From Rhodococcus sp. RD6.2 (GTDB lineage Bacteria > Actinomycetota > Actinomycetes > Mycobacteriales > Mycobacteriaceae), in contig NZ_CVQP01000006.1 in assembly GCF_001040705.1 (NCBI RefSeq), positions 53,760 through 117,759 of the forward strand: 64,000 nucleotides of DNA. Direction: 5' to 3'. Each line of letters starts with the position of its first letter. The stretch's first letter is position 1. The notes beneath the pieces are model-generated. The model did no database searches and was not told the origin of the DNA. It saw only the letters and a program-made list of their open reading frames with translations. Made by a program: the position numbers and the translations under genes. Positions 35,820 to 49,795 of the stretch are shown piece by piece.

Positions 35820-35986
35820 TGTCCGCGTATCGATGCCCGGTGTGCGAGTACGTCTACGACGAGACGAAAGGGGCTCCGCGAGAAGGCTTCCCGGCCGGAA
35901 CGGCGTGGGGGTCGGTGCCCGACGACTGGTGCTGCCCGGACTGTGGGGTCCGCGAGAAGATCGACTTCGAGGAGATTGCGTCATGA
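35819..35986 (+). CDS. rubA1: Rubredoxin, AlkG1-type
   Basis: The 55-residue rubredoxin has its iron ligands at Cys6, Cys9, Cys39 and Cys42 ([10 protein letters not shown] and CCPDCGVRE). After the second CxxCG it carries an extra residue with an Arg (GVREK), which is the feature of AlkG1-type rubredoxins; those tested elsewhere do not reduce AlkB efficiently. Its role in the operon is therefore unclear. ATG overlaps the alkB stop by one nucleotide, and its own stop overlaps the next start as ATGA. Confidence 0.94.
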   Translation: MSAYRCPVCEYVYDETKGAPREGFPAGTAWGSVPDDWCCPDCGVREKIDFEEIAS

Positions 35987-36156
35987 AGCTCTACCGCTGC
36001 GCCCAGTGTGGATTCGAGTACGACGAGGAACTCGGCTGGCCAGAGGACGGGATCGCCCCCGGTACCCGCTGGGACGACATCCCCGACGACTGGAGCTGCC
36101 CCGACTGCGGCGCGGCCAAGGCGGACTTCGACATGGTCGAGGTCGCGCGACCGTGA
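35983..36156 (+). CDS. rubA2: Rubredoxin, AlkG2-type
   Basis: The 57-residue rubredoxin has Cys6, Cys9, Cys39 and Cys42 ([10 protein letters not shown] and SCPDCGAAK). It lacks the insertion seen in the preceding rubredoxin, so it belongs to the AlkG2 type, which passes electrons from the reductase to AlkB. It overlaps both neighbours by four nucleotides (ATGA and GTGA), so the operon is translated in strict series. Confidence 0.95.
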   Translation: MKLYRCAQCGFEYDEELGWPEDGIAPGTRWDDIPDDWSCPDCGAAKADFDMVEVARP

Positions 36157-37397
36157 GCGCGGTGGTGATCGTCGGAAGCGGTGTCGCGGGCATCACCGCC
36201 GCAGAGACCTTGCGGACCGAGGGCTTCACGGGGTCGGTCACGGTGATCGGCGACGACCCGGCGATGCCGTACCGGCGCCCCGCTGTGTCGAAGGAACTGC
36301 TCGCCGGGTCCGTTCCGGCGGAGCGGACCTGGCTGCGCCCGGCCGGCTACTGGGCCGATCGTGAGATCGACGTCCGCACCGGGGTTGCCGCGAAGTCGGT
36401 CGACCCGGACCGTCGGGAGGTCGAACTCGGCACCGGGGAGACGCTCGGTTACGACGCCCTCCTGCTCGCGACCGGGGGTCGTGCCCGCACGATCGGGCAC
36501 GACGCGGGGGATGCGGTGTTCACGTTGCGCTCCGCGGGCGACGTGGCGGTACTGCGCGCGGCGATCGAACGCACCAACACGGTTCTGGTGGTCGGGGCAG
36601 GGCTGATCGGGTCCGAGGTCGCGGCCACCGCCCGTGGTCTCGGCGCCGAGGTCACGGTGCTCGAGACGGCGGAGCGTCCACTGCACCGGATGCTCCCACC
36701 CGTGATCGGCACGCGCTACGAAAAGCTGCACCGCGACAACGGTGTGGCGCTGCACACGTCGGTCCGGCTCGACGAGCTCGCTGCGGACGGCCGAGGCGGT
36801 GTTCGCGCTGTCGCGGAGGACGGCAGGCACTGGTCGGCGGGCGCGGCCCTCGTCGCGGTCGGCTCCGCGCCCGACACCGCCCTCGCCGAAAGGATGGGAC
36901 TGGTGGTCGACAACGGTGTCGTCGTCGACCACCGCTTCGCGACCTCCCAGCCGGGAGTGTTCGCCGCAGGTGACGTCGCGAACACTCCCAATCCCGTTCT
37001 CGGTGAACGGTTCCGCGCCGAACACTGGAACACGGCTCAGGCTCAGGGGGCGGCAGCGGCCCGTGCGATGCTCGCCGACCTCACCGGGGGTGTCGCCGAG
37101 GTGTGGCGTGAGGTGCCGTGGTGCTGGACATCCCAGTACGGGGTCAATCTGCAGGTGGCGGGGTGGCCGCGGGCGGACGACGAACTGGTCGTGCGCGGCG
37201 ACGTCGACGGTCTCGACTTCACGGCCTTCACCAGGAGAGCGGGCCGCCTGGTCGGAGCGATCACGATCGGCCGCCCGAAAGACGTTCGGGCGGCGCGGAT
37301 CCTGATCGCCGACCAGCCGACGATCGACCCGGCGGTGCTCGCCGACCCGGATGTCGACCTCACCGCACTGAGCGTGGTCCCCGTCACGGTGGGGTGA
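36153..37397 (+). CDS. rubB: Rubredoxin--NAD+ reductase (FAD-dependent)
   Basis: The 414-residue flavoprotein has the FAD motif [17 protein letters not shown] at residues 4-20, an NAD motif [28 protein letters not shown] near 146-173, and the FAD-ribityl site [13 protein letters not shown] near 268-280. It transfers electrons from NAD(P)H to the AlkG2-type rubredoxin for AlkB. GTG at 36153 overlaps the rubredoxin stop by four nucleotides. The C-terminal reductase domain ([19 protein letters not shown]) is of the ferredoxin/rubredoxin reductase type. Confidence 0.93.
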   Translation: MSAVVIVGSGVAGITAAETLRTEGFTGSVTVIGDDPAMPYRRPAVSKELLAGSVPAERTWLRPAGYWADREIDVRTGVAAKSVDPDRREVELGTGETLGYDALLLATGGRARTIGHDAGDAVFTLRSAGDVAVLRAAIERTNTVLVVGAGLIGSEVAATARGLGAEVTVLETAERPLHRMLPPVIGTRYEKLHRDNGVALHTSVRLDELAADGRGGVRAVAEDGRHWSAGAALVAVGSAPDTALAERMGLVVDNGVVVDHRFATSQPGVFAAGDVANTPNPVLGERFRAEHWNTAQAQGAAAARAMLADLTGGVAEVWREVPWCWTSQYGVNLQVAGWPRADDELVVRGDVDGLDFTAFTRRAGRLVGAITIGRPKDVRAARILIADQPTIDPAVLADPDVDLTALSVVPVTVG

Positions 37398-37440
37398 GTC
37401 GTCGTTGACGGCCCGGCCGGCAGGTGCGACCCTCGCGGAC

Positions 37441-38052
37441 ATGGCGTCCTCGACCCGAATCCCGTATCCGCAGGCCTCACGTGCGCTCCTGCGGGATTCG
37501 GTGCTCGACGCGATGCGGGACCTGGTGACCGAGAAGGACTGGTCCGAGGTCACCATGTCGCAGGTCGCCACCGCGGCGGGGGTGAGCAGGCAGACCGTCT
37601 ACAACGAGTTCAAGTCCCGTCCCGGGCTGGCCCAGGCCTACGCGCTGCGGCTGGTCGACCGGTTCGTCGAGGTCGTGGGCGCCGCGGTGTACCGGCATCC
37701 GGGTTCGGTACGGAAGGCCCTCGTCGACGGCTTCACCGACTTCTTCACCCTCAGTGCCGCCGATCCGCTGGTGAAGTCGCTGCTCACCGGCGAGGCCAAG
37801 CCGGACCTGCTGCGGCTTATCACCACGGACAGCGCACCGATCCTCGAGCGCGGCGCCGAACAGCTGTCGGAGACGTTTCGGCGCAGTTGGATACAGGCCG
37901 GACCTGCCGAGGCCGGGATTCTCGGCCGGGGGATCGTCCGCCTCGCCCTGAGCTACATCTCGATGCCGCCCGCCGCGCACGCCGATGTCGCCGAGGATCT
38001 GGCGGCGTTGATCGGCCCGTTCGGCGAGGAGATCACCGGGACCGGCGATTAG
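37441..38052 (+). CDS. alkX: TetR-family regulator of the alkane operon
   Basis: The 203-residue regulator has a TetR helix-turn-helix, LVTEKDWSEVTMSQVATAAG followed by VSRQTVYNEFKSRPGLAQAYA, at about residues 25-65. The ligand domain is helical and hydrophobic. Proteins of this type at the end of alkB-rub operons (AlkU/AlkX) repress the operon and are released by fatty acid products. ATG at 37441 is preferred; a TTG at 37405 would add 12 residues, and neither has a clear ribosome-binding site. The gene lies 43 nt after the reductase. The likely operator is the palindrome upstream of alkB. Confidence 0.85.
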   Translation: MASSTRIPYPQASRALLRDSVLDAMRDLVTEKDWSEVTMSQVATAAGVSRQTVYNEFKSRPGLAQAYALRLVDRFVEVVGAAVYRHPGSVRKALVDGFTDFFTLSAADPLVKSLLTGEAKPDLLRLITTDSAPILERGAEQLSETFRRSWIQAGPAEAGILGRGIVRLALSYISMPPAAHADVAEDLAALIGPFGEEITGTGD

Positions 38053-38078
38053 CCGGTATTTCGTCGGGTGCGGCTCCC

Positions 38079-38107
38079 GGTAGCCTCTACTGCAGATATC
38101 GGCTACC
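38079..38107 (+). promoter_or_regulatory. Hairpin immediately before the sahH ribosome-binding site
   Basis: GGTAGCC (38079-38085) pairs with GGCTACC (38101-38107) around a 15-nt loop. The arm ends at the AGGAGAGG site of sahH (38108-38115). It could shape translation initiation, but it does not match any SAH riboswitch consensus that I can recognise. Confidence 0.3.
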
Positions 38108-38118
38108 AGGAGAGGCAG

Positions 38119-39600
<1,482 letters not shown>

Positions 39601-39649
39601 TCGAGTGGTTCCCGCGGTCGCTCCGGCCCGCCCGCTAGGCTGGGCGACC

Positions 39650-40315
39650 GTGGGAACCCTGATCGCTCTGGAAGGACTCGACGGCGCCGGCAAGCGGACG
39701 CTGTCGAACGCCCTCGTCGCCGCCTGGCGGGCGGACGGACTGACCGTCGCCACGCTGGCCTTCCCTCGATACGGCGTCTCCGCCTGCGCCGACCTCGGTG
39801 CCGAGGCGTTGCACGGCAGACACGGGGACACCGCCGAGAGCGTCAACGCAATGGCGTTGCTGTGGGCCCTGGACCGCCGGGACGCCGCCGATGAACTCCG
39901 CGAACTCATCGCCACCCACGACATCGTGCTGCTCGACCGCTACGTCGCCTCGAACGCCGCCTACACCGCCGCCCGAAAGCACCAGAGCGCCCAGGGCCCC
40001 GAGGTCGAGTGGATCGAGGACCTCGAGTTCGGTCGCTTCGGGCTGCCGCGGCCGGACCTGCAGATCCTGCTGAAGGTGCCGGTCGCGCTGGCCGCGGACC
40101 GGGCCCGCAGGCGTGCGGGTACCGAGGCGGACCGTCAACGCGACGCCTACGAGCGCGACGGCGACCTCCAGACCCGGACCGGGGAGGTCTACGACGGGCT
40201 GACGGCACGAGCCTGGATCTCGCCGTGGACAGTGGTCGGCCCCGACGTCGACCCTGCACAACTCGCCGCCGACGTCACCAATCAGCGTCGACGGCCCTCG
40301 GAAGTGACACGATAG
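39650..40315 (+). CDS. tmk: Thymidylate kinase
   Basis: The 221-residue enzyme phosphorylates dTMP to dTDP. It has the P-loop LIALEGLDGAGKRTLSNAL at residues 4-22, the DR motif VLLDRYVASNAAYTAARK near 91-108, and a LID region with RARRRAGTEADRQRDAYERD. GTG at 39650 follows a TAGGCT box (39636-39641) by eight nucleotides and agrees with the family N-terminus. It precedes mtrA by four nucleotides, so the mtr operon may start at tmk or at its own promoter inside it. Confidence 0.93.
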   Translation: MGTLIALEGLDGAGKRTLSNALVAAWRADGLTVATLAFPRYGVSACADLGAEALHGRHGDTAESVNAMALLWALDRRDAADELRELIATHDIVLLDRYVASNAAYTAARKHQSAQGPEVEWIEDLEFGRFGLPRPDLQILLKVPVALAADRARRRAGTEADRQRDAYERDGDLQTRTGEVYDGLTARAWISPWTVVGPDVDPAQLAADVTNQRRRPSEVTR

Positions 40316-40319
40316 AGAC

Positions 40320-40997
40320 ATGAAGCCACGCATTCTGGTTGTCGACGACGACACGGCACTCGCCGAGATGCTCACCATCGTCCTTCGCGGCGAGGGCTTC
40401 GAGCCCTACGTCGTGGGCGATGGAACGCAGGCCCTGTCTGCGGTGCGGGAGATCCGTCCGGATCTGGTCCTGCTCGACCTGATGCTGCCGGGGATGAACG
40501 GCATCGACGTCTGCCGCGTACTGCGTGCCGACTCCGGTGTGCCGATCGTGATGCTGACCGCGAAGACGGACACCGTCGACGTGGTGCTCGGTCTGGAATC
40601 CGGCGCCGACGACTACGTGATGAAGCCGTTCAAACCCAAGGAATTGGTGGCGCGGGTCCGTGCGCGCCTGCGGCGCACCGAGGAGGAGCCCGCGGAACTG
40701 CTGTCCATCGCGGACATCGACATCGACGTCCCCGCTCACAAGGTGACGCGCGACGGACAGCTCATCGCCCTGACCCCGTTGGAGTTCGACCTGCTGGTGG
40801 CGCTCGCACGGAAGCCTCGCCAGGTGTTCACCCGCGAAGTCCTGCTCGAACAGGTGTGGGGGTACCGGCACGCCGCCGACACCCGCCTGGTCAACGTGCA
40901 CGTCCAGCGACTGCGCGCGAAAGTGGAACGTGACCCGGAGAATCCGCAGGTGGTACTCACGGTCAGGGGGGTCGGCTACAAGGCCGGACCGCCGTGA
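40320..40997 (+). CDS. mtrA: Two-component response regulator MtrA
   Basis: The 225-residue OmpR-family regulator has the acidic pocket VVDDD at residues 7-11, phospho-acceptor Asp53 in [13 protein letters not shown], and the Lys in [14 protein letters not shown]. The C-terminal winged helix has [33 protein letters not shown]. MtrA controls cell-wall hydrolases, division and replication genes in mycobacteria and is usually essential there. It overlaps mtrB by four nucleotides (GTGA). Identification rests on the complete tmk-mtrA-mtrB-lpqB order as well as sequence. Confidence 0.96.
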   Translation: MKPRILVVDDDTALAEMLTIVLRGEGFEPYVVGDGTQALSAVREIRPDLVLLDLMLPGMNGIDVCRVLRADSGVPIVMLTAKTDTVDVVLGLESGADDYVMKPFKPKELVARVRARLRRTEEEPAELLSIADIDIDVPAHKVTRDGQLIALTPLEFDLLVALARKPRQVFTREVLLEQVWGYRHAADTRLVNVHVQRLRAKVERDPENPQVVLTVRGVGYKAGPP

Positions 40998-42727
40998 CCC
41001 GAAATCGCATGAGGCGCCGGATCAACGGCACGTTCACGCCGCTGCTCCGTAGATTCCGGAACACGAGCCGGGCTCTGGCGCACCTCTGGCGACGTTCCCT
41101 GCAGCTGCGGGTCGTCGTCTCGACACTCAGCCTGTCGCTGATCGTCATCACCATCCTCGGTGTCGTCCTGACCAGTCAGATCACGGACCGGCTGCTGGAG
41201 GCGAAGATCTCCGCGGCAACCGAGGAGATGGATCGTGCCCGCGGCACGGTGCAGAGCGAGCTGGCCGGGACCGACGAGTCCGCCGCGATCAGCACCCGGC
41301 TGGAGGGCGCGCGCGCCGCGTTGACGAACCGCAACTCGGACTCCGGCCCGGCGTCGGGCGCGGCGGGCACCTTCGACACGGTGTTGATCGCGGCGACGCC
41401 GGATCCGGCCGGTGAGCCGTCCGCCGGCCCGGACGATCAGATCCCGGGCAATCTGCGCGACTTCGTCTACAACGGGCAGATCAGCTACCAGTTCTCCACC
41501 GTCAGCGACCCGGACGGGTATTCCGGACCGGCACTGCTCGTGGGCAGCCCCGTGGTGGCGGACATTCCCAACCTCGAGCTGTATCTCGTGTTCCCGCTCG
41601 CGGGCGAGGACCGTAGCCTGTCGCTGATGCGCAGCACCCTGCTGATCGGCGGTGCGGTGCTGCTCGTGTTGCTCGCCGCGATCTCGTTGATCGTCGCGCG
41701 TCAGGTGGTGCTGCCGATTCGTTCCGCGTCGCGCATCGCCGAACGGTTCGCGGACGGGAAGCTTCGCGAACGCATGCCCGTTCGCGGTGAGGACGACATG
41801 GCCCGCCTCGCCATGTCGTTCAACGACATGGCGGAGTCGCTGTCGAAACAGATCGCCCAGCTCGAGGAGTTCGGCAACCTGCAGAAGCGCTTCACCTCCG
41901 ATGTCAGCCACGAGCTGCGCACACCGCTGACGACGGTGCGGATGGCGGCGGACCTGATCCACGACGGGAGCGCCGAGCTCGATCCGGCGCTGCGGAGATC
42001 GTCCGAACTCCTGGTCGCCGAGCTCGACCGCTTCGAGTCACTGCTCAACGACCTCCTCGAGATCAGCAGGCACGACGCCGGCGTCGCAGAACTCGCCGCC
42101 GAGAAGCTCGACCTGCGGATGAGTGCGCGTGCCGCGGTGTCCACGATTCGTCATCTCGCGCGTGAGACGAGCACCGAGCTGGTCCTCGACCTGCCGGAGG
42201 AGCCGGTGTTCGCGGTCGTCGACCCGCGCCGGGTCGAGCGGATCCTGCGTAACCTGCTGGCCAACGCGATCGACCACGGCGAGGGCAAGCCCGTGTTGTT
42301 GCGTCTGCGAGCCGACAGTGACGCTGCCGCTTTCATCGTCCGCGACCAGGGCATCGGCCTGCGTCCCGGGGAGGAGAAGTTGGTGTTCAACCGGTTCTGG
42401 CGGTCCGACCCGTCGCGGGTGCGCAGGTCCGGTGGCACCGGTCTCGGGTTGGCGATCAGCGTCGAGGACGCCCGTCTCCACGACGGCAGGCTCGAGGCCT
42501 GGGGCGAGCCGGGCGTCGGCGCGTGCTTCCGGTTGACGTTGCCACTGGTCCGCGGCCACAAGGTGACCAGCAGCCCGCTGCCGCTGCGCCCGCCCACGAC
42601 CAAGCGGGTCCAGGGAAAGGAACCGGACGGCTCGCATCTGCCGGACGGCGACGACGTCGAGGGTGGAGAGATGCTCGATCCCGACGAAACGGCGAGCGTT
42701 CCGATGTTGCGGGAGCGGCGGACATGA
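40994..42727 (+). CDS. mtrB: Sensor histidine kinase MtrB
   Basis: The 577-residue kinase has a basic cytosolic N-terminus, helices at about 42-62 and 216-236 flanking a 150-residue external domain, and HAMP ([23 protein letters not shown]). The HisKA motif [22 protein letters not shown] carries His306, and the ATPase boxes are [31 protein letters not shown] and [24 protein letters not shown]-terminal tail of about 60 residues ([21 protein letters not shown] onward) is typical of MtrB. It is coupled to mtrA and, by ATGA, to lpqB. Confidence 0.95.
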   Translation: MTRNRMRRRINGTFTPLLRRFRNTSRALAHLWRRSLQLRVVVSTLSLSLIVITILGVVLTSQITDRLLEAKISAATEEMDRARGTVQSELAGTDESAAISTRLEGARAALTNRNSDSGPASGAAGTFDTVLIAATPDPAGEPSAGPDDQIPGNLRDFVYNGQISYQFSTVSDPDGYSGPALLVGSPVVADIPNLELYLVFPLAGEDRSLSLMRSTLLIGGAVLLVLLAAISLIVARQVVLPIRSASRIAERFADGKLRERMPVRGEDDMARLAMSFNDMAESLSKQIAQLEEFGNLQKRFTSDVSHELRTPLTTVRMAADLIHDGSAELDPALRRSSELLVAELDRFESLLNDLLEISRHDAGVAELAAEKLDLRMSARAAVSTIRHLARETSTELVLDLPEEPVFAVVDPRRVERILRNLLANAIDHGEGKPVLLRLRADSDAAAFIVRDQGIGLRPGEEKLVFNRFWRSDPSRVRRSGGTGLGLAISVEDARLHDGRLEAWGEPGVGACFRLTLPLVRGHKVTSSPLPLRPPTTKRVQGKEPDGSHLPDGDDVEGGEMLDPDETASVPMLRERRT

Positions 42728-44490
42728 CACGGCGACCCGCGGCACTCGCCGCCGCCCTGCTCGCGGCGGTGGCGGTGCTCGCGGGGTGCGCGAGCCTGCC
42801 CGATTCGTCCACTCCACAGGCGATCGGCACCATCGACCGGGCACCGGTCAATCCGACCGTTCCCGCACCGACACCGGGCCGCGAACCCGACCTGCTGCTG
42901 CGAGATTTCTTCGGTGCCAGTACCGACCCGGCCAATGGGCACGCTGCCGCGCGTCAGTTCATGACCGAGTCCGCATCCGACGGATGGGACGACACCGAGA
43001 GCATCTCGATCGTCGACAAGGTCGACGTACTGCCGGAGTCGCGGTCGGGGGACACCGCCAGCTACACGATCCGTGCGAACAAGGTCGGCCAGCTCGACCC
43101 CGAAGGCGTGTACGAAGCCGTCGAGGGCACCTACGAGGCCACCATCCGGCTGACCCGGACGGACGGTGAGTGGCGGATCGACGAACTGCCACCCGGTGTG
43201 ACCCTGGACCGACCCCAGTTCCTCAAGACGTACCAGCGCAACTCGCTGTACTTCCTCGACCCGACGGGATCGACGACGGTTCCCGACCTACGGTGGATCT
43301 CGACCAGCCCGCAGGAGATGGCGGACCGACTGATCGAGATGCTGATCGCGGGACCGCAGCCGTCGCTCGAGGGCGCGGTGACCAATCAGCTCGACGAGGT
43401 GACGCTGAGCGAGCCGATCACCAAGACCGACGGTCGCAGCGCAGGCGTCGGCATCGGGTTCGGCGGCCTGCGGATCGAGTTCGACGGCACCTCGACGCTG
43501 GATGTCGTCAGCCGGGACCGGCTCGCCGCGCAGGTGGTGTGGACGCTGGCGAACGCGGAGATCCCGGGCCCGTACGTGCTGATGGGCGACGGAAAGCCAC
43601 TCGACGACCGGATGCCCAACGGGTGGACGACGGCGGACGTGTCGTCGTCGAATCCGGGTGCGAACGACTCCGCGTCCGTGGGCCTGCACGCGTTGCGGGA
43701 CGGAGCACTCGTCCGCGTCACCGACAGCGGCGTCGACGCGCTGCCGGGGTACTTCGGAACCGGGAACAGCCTGCGTTCGATCGCGCTGTCCCGCGACGGA
43801 CTGGTCGCGGCCGGGGTCGACGCCGCCACACGGCCGACCTCGGAGCCGCCCGCGGCGCTCATGATCGGTGAGGTGGACGGATTCGCCACGTCGGTGATCG
43901 AGGGCGCGACGTTGACGAGGCCGTCGTGGGCGTACGCGGATTCGGCGGTCTGGACGGTCGTCGACGGGTCGAAGGTGGTTCGGGTCTCTCGCGGGGCATC
44001 CGGGGAGTCCCTCGCCCAACCGGTCGACACCGCCGAGATCGCCGGGCTCGGCTCGACCATCACCGAGTTCCGCCTGTCCCGTGACGGTGTGCGAGCGGCG
44101 ATGATCGTCGACGGCAAGGTGTACGTGGTGACTCTCGTCCCGAAACCCGACGGGACCTACAAGCTGACGGGGGCGAGTCCGATCGCGGTCGGCCTCGGCA
44201 GTCCCGCGGTCGCGCTCGACTGGTCGACGGGCGACGCCGTGGTGGTGTCGCGGGCCGCGTCGGACATCCCGGTCGTGACGGTCGCCATGGACGGGTCACG
44301 CATGGACGCGCTGCCCAGCCGGAACCTGACGCCGCCGGTGACCTCGGTGGACTCGTCCGCGACGATGACGTTCGTCGCGGATGCCAGGGCGGTGTTCCAA
44401 CTGAACAGCAACGATCCGGCCGGGGACCGGTACTGGCGCGAGGTGCCGGGCCTGACCGGGGTCAAGGCGATTCCGGTGCTGCCCGGCTGA
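42724..44490 (+). CDS. lpqB: Lipoprotein LpqB
   Basis: The 588-residue protein has a lipoprotein signal with lipobox LAGC (Cys22). It is followed by the GerMN-like domain (about 60-280) and a C-terminal beta-propeller-like part with repeated [21 protein letters not shown] segments. LpqB binds MtrB outside the membrane and tunes the MtrAB response. The ATG overlaps the mtrB stop as ATGA, which confirms the three-gene unit. Length matches mycobacterial LpqB. Confidence 0.95.
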   Translation: MTRRPAALAAALLAAVAVLAGCASLPDSSTPQAIGTIDRAPVNPTVPAPTPGREPDLLLRDFFGASTDPANGHAAARQFMTESASDGWDDTESISIVDKVDVLPESRSGDTASYTIRANKVGQLDPEGVYEAVEGTYEATIRLTRTDGEWRIDELPPGVTLDRPQFLKTYQRNSLYFLDPTGSTTVPDLRWISTSPQEMADRLIEMLIAGPQPSLEGAVTNQLDEVTLSEPITKTDGRSAGVGIGFGGLRIEFDGTSTLDVVSRDRLAAQVVWTLANAEIPGPYVLMGDGKPLDDRMPNGWTTADVSSSNPGANDSASVGLHALRDGALVRVTDSGVDALPGYFGTGNSLRSIALSRDGLVAAGVDAATRPTSEPPAALMIGEVDGFATSVIEGATLTRPSWAYADSAVWTVVDGSKVVRVSRGASGESLAQPVDTAEIAGLGSTITEFRLSRDGVRAAMIVDGKVYVVTLVPKPDGTYKLTGASPIAVGLGSPAVALDWSTGDAVVVSRAASDIPVVTVAMDGSRMDALPSRNLTPPVTSVDSSATMTFVADARAVFQLNSNDPAGDRYWREVPGLTGVKAIPVLPG

Positions 44491-44534
44491 TCGCCTGCGG
44501 CCGGGGTGTCGGTGTCGGGGTGCACACTGCCCCC

Positions 44535-45209
44535 ATGCGGGCATTGTTGGACCTGGTTCTGCCGCGCGAGTGCGGCGGGTGTGGCGCACAGGGCGCCCTG
44601 TGGTGCCGTCGGTGTGCCGGCGTGCTGTCGGGGCGGCCCGCGCCGGTGACACCGCGAGTGGATCCGGGGGTTCCGGTGTGGGCCCTCGGCGCCCACGACG
44701 GCCCGCTGCGGTCGGCGGTCGTCGCGGCGAAGGAACGGGGCAGACGCGACCTCGCGGTTCCGTTCGGAGTCGCCGTCGCGGCAGCGGTTCGCGCGTTGCG
44801 GGAGGATGGAGAGATCGACCCTCCGGAACTCGCCGGTCTCGTCCTCGTGCCCGCCCCGAGCCGGGCCCGGGCCGCACGGTCGCGCGGCGGCGACCCGGTG
44901 CTCGCGGTGGCGGACGCGGCCTCGCATGCGTTGGCTCCGGATCCGGTCCGTGTCGAACCGGTCCTGAAATTTGCTGCGGGGGTGAGAGATTCGGTGGGAT
45001 TGTCGGCGCGGCGTCGTGTCGAGAACCTGGCGGGGCGCGTGTCGGTGCCGCCGCTGCGGGACACCGGACGGCCCGAATGCGTGCTGTTCGTCGACGACGT
45101 CCTCACCACCGGAGCGACCGCCGCGGAGTCGGTTCGGACGCTCTCTCGGGCCGGTGTTCGGGTCGACGGCGTCGTTGTGATCACCGCCGCAGGACTCGTT
45201 CCCCGGTAA
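44535..45209 (+). CDS. ComF-like phosphoribosyltransferase-domain protein
   Basis: The 224-residue protein starts with a membrane-distal zinc-finger-like segment, LVLPRECGGCGAQGALWCRRCAG (two CxxC pairs), and has a PRTase domain with VLVPAPSRARAARSRGGDPV and the PRPP loop CVLFVDDVLTTGATAAESVRTL. This is the ComF/GntX layout; ComF in Bacillus assists DNA uptake, but most homologues have no known role. ATG at 44535 is preferred over GTG at 44520. It lies between lpqB and hpf as in mycobacteria (Rv3242c, from memory). Confidence 0.88.
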   Translation: MRALLDLVLPRECGGCGAQGALWCRRCAGVLSGRPAPVTPRVDPGVPVWALGAHDGPLRSAVVAAKERGRRDLAVPFGVAVAAAVRALREDGEIDPPELAGLVLVPAPSRARAARSRGGDPVLAVADAASHALAPDPVRVEPVLKFAAGVRDSVGLSARRRVENLAGRVSVPPLRDTGRPECVLFVDDVLTTGATAAESVRTLSRAGVRVDGVVVITAAGLVPR

Positions 45210-45369
45210 TGCTGGCACTCGGCTCGAACTCGTACTAGCGTCGCCAACACAGCCGACGAAACGGGTGGGAGGTGAAAGTTCCGAACCTGACGCCGGGCGG
45301 TCCCCTTCCCGGCGTAGCTCATTCCGCCGCAGGTCAAACATTTGACTCGGCCGTATTCGGGAGGTACGC

Positions 45370-46038
45370 GTGACGACCCCTTCGACAGCATCTGCTTTCG
45401 TTCAGGACGCTGCAGAAAGCACCGGGGAATCCGAAGCCCCACGCTCCGAGATTGTGGTCAAGGGCCGCAGTGTCGAGATTCCGGACCATTTCCGGGTCTA
45501 CGTATCCGAGAAGCTCGCTCGACTCGAGCGCTTCGACCCGACGATCTACCACTTCGACGTGGAACTCCAACACGAACGCAACCGCAGACAGGCGAAGAAC
45601 TGTCAGCGCGTCGAGATCACCGCGCGAGGCAAGGGCCCCGTGGTCCGCGCCGAAGCCGCCGCCGACAGCTTCTATGCAGCCTTCGAAAGCGTGACCTCCA
45701 AACTGGAGTCGCGGCTGCGTCGGACGAAGGATCGCAGGCGCGTCCACTACGGCGACAAGACGCCGGTGTCCGTGGCTGAGGCAACCGCCGCACTCGCCGA
45801 GGACGACTCGCTCGGTATCTCGCCCGAGATCTCCCTCGATTCCGAACAGCCGGAGGGTCCCGGCCGGGTCGTGCGGACGAAGGTGCACTCCGCAGCGCCG
45901 ATGGCGGTCGACGACGCGCTCTACGAGATGGAACTCGTCGGACACGACTTCTTCCTGTTCCACGACAAGGAGACGGACCGGCCGTCGGTCGTGTACCGCC
46001 GCCACGCGTTCGACTACGGGCTCATCCGGCTCGCCTGA
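45370..46038 (+). CDS. hpf: Ribosome hibernation-promoting factor, long form
   Basis: The 222-residue protein has an N-terminal S30AE domain (IVVKGRSVEIPDHFRVYVSEKLARLERFDPTIYHFDVELQHERN, about 21-65 and on) that binds the decoding centre. A linker of about 45 residues leads to a C-terminal dimerisation domain (MAVDDALYEMELVGHDFFLFHDKETDRPSVVYRRHAFDYGLIRL). The long form makes 100S or inactive ribosomes in stationary phase or hypoxia. GTG at 45370 follows a GGGAGG site. The 160-nt gap before it holds no gene and no clear motif. Confidence 0.94.
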   Translation: MTTPSTASAFVQDAAESTGESEAPRSEIVVKGRSVEIPDHFRVYVSEKLARLERFDPTIYHFDVELQHERNRRQAKNCQRVEITARGKGPVVRAEAAADSFYAAFESVTSKLESRLRRTKDRRRVHYGDKTPVSVAEATAALAEDDSLGISPEISLDSEQPEGPGRVVRTKVHSAAPMAVDDALYEMELVGHDFFLFHDKETDRPSVVYRRHAFDYGLIRLA

Positions 46039-46163
46039 GTTCGCCGGACGCGCTCGGTGAACTCCGGGCTACACCGCCCGTACGAGCAGGGGGAGTAGTC
46101 CGGCGAACCTGAGCAACAGACAAGAATGATCGGTCGATCGACTCGATCTGCGACCGCAGCGCC

Positions 46164-46205
46164 TAACATGGGATCCGGTCGAGGGAAAACCCCTCGACCG
46201 GATCC
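46164..46205 (+). promoter_or_regulatory. Candidate secA promoter with a strong hairpin at the transcript start
   Basis: A TAACAT box at 46164-46169 is followed at once by a perfect 15-bp stem, GGATCCGGTCGAGGG (46171-46185) with its reverse complement (46191-46205), around AAAAC. If the box is used, transcription would start within the left arm. If not, the hairpin would simply end the hpf transcript. A weaker 10-bp pair (GTTCGCCGGA at 46039-46048 with 46099-46108) lies nearer the hpf stop. Confidence 0.45.
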
Positions 46206-46272
46206 CGCTGCGATGGCAGCCAGATCCACCGTGTACCGACCTGCCCGCCGAGACCCAAGGACGTTCAAACCC

Positions 46273-49146
<2,874 letters not shown>

Positions 49147-49150
49147 CCAT

Positions 49151-49170
49151 CGGCGGGTCGGAACCCGCCG
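49151..49170. terminator. Short hairpin between secA and the convergent gene
   Basis: CGGCGGGT (49151-49158) pairs with ACCCGCCG (49163-49170) around CGGA, five nucleotides after the secA stop and 22 nt before the end of the convergent gene. It can serve both. Confidence 0.6.
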
Positions 49171-49192
49171 TCGAGAGCGGGCGTGGCTCCGC

Positions 49193-49795
49193 TCAGCCGA
49201 CCTGCAGTGACGTGACCACCCATCCGGCGACGGGCGTACCCGTGTTCCGCCGGTGGGTGGTCGTCGTCGTCCTGGTCGTCCCGGCGTTCGAGCGCGGACC
49301 CGGCTCGGCCCGCTCGACCCGGCCCGCGATCGCGAACGTCCGGGGACCACGGACGTACGTACCGAAAACTTCGGCACTGTCGGGCGCGGTGTGCCGGATG
49401 TGGACCCCGCGCAATCCGGCGGCGCCGAGGCTTCGGCCGGGCATCCCGGCGCGGGTCAGTGCGGAGACGAGGTTGAGTGGAGTCGGGGCGAGCAATCCGG
49501 TCAGCCCCGACGGGTGCCTGCGTCGATCGAGGACCTCGAGGATCGAGCGGAGCACGAATTCGGTGAAGCGGCGGCAGTCCGGGTCGACGGTGGCGTGTGT
49601 GGGGAGCGCCTCGCGGTCGGGATGTGACGCGGCGGCGTGGTGCCGTGGTGTCGGGGTCCGGTGTGGCAGTCGCCGTCCCGACCGCAGGTCGGGGCGGCCG
49701 TTGCACCGGGGCGTCTCGTTGGGCCGCGGTGTGGGGGCTGCAGCCGGAGAAACCGGGGGCTCGCCGTTCGGGGCGGCGGTGACGTAACGCTTCAT
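49193..49795 (-). CDS. Rv3235-family (DUF6459-like) protein
   Basis: The 200-residue protein has a disordered N-terminal half rich in Pro, Arg and His (RPDLRSGRRLPHRTPTPRHH) and a compact C-terminal half: FTEFVLRSILEVLDRRRHPSGL, LVSALTRAGMPGR, VHIRHTAPDSAEVFGTYVRGPRTFAIAGRVER. This matches the small actinobacterial family named after Rv3235, usually located near secA. Its function is unknown. ATG at 49795 has a GAGGAGAG site. The frame upstream is antisense to the HAD region and is not supported. Confidence 0.82.
   Translation of the reverse strand: MKRYVTAAPNGEPPVSPAAAPTPRPNETPRCNGRPDLRSGRRLPHRTPTPRHHAAASHPDREALPTHATVDPDCRRFTEFVLRSILEVLDRRRHPSGLTGLLAPTPLNLVSALTRAGMPGRSLGAAGLRGVHIRHTAPDSAEVFGTYVRGPRTFAIAGRVERAEPGPRSNAGTTRTTTTTHRRNTGTPVAGWVVTSLQVG

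Noticed and set aside
38052-38118. SAH riboswitch before sahH
   Set aside because: Only a single 7-bp hairpin is visible in 66 nt; this is too short for known SAH riboswitches, so I list only the hairpin.
46126-46272. N-terminal extension of SecA to 46126
   Set aside because: It would translate through a perfect 15-bp hairpin and has no similarity to SecA; GTG at 46273 fits the family start.
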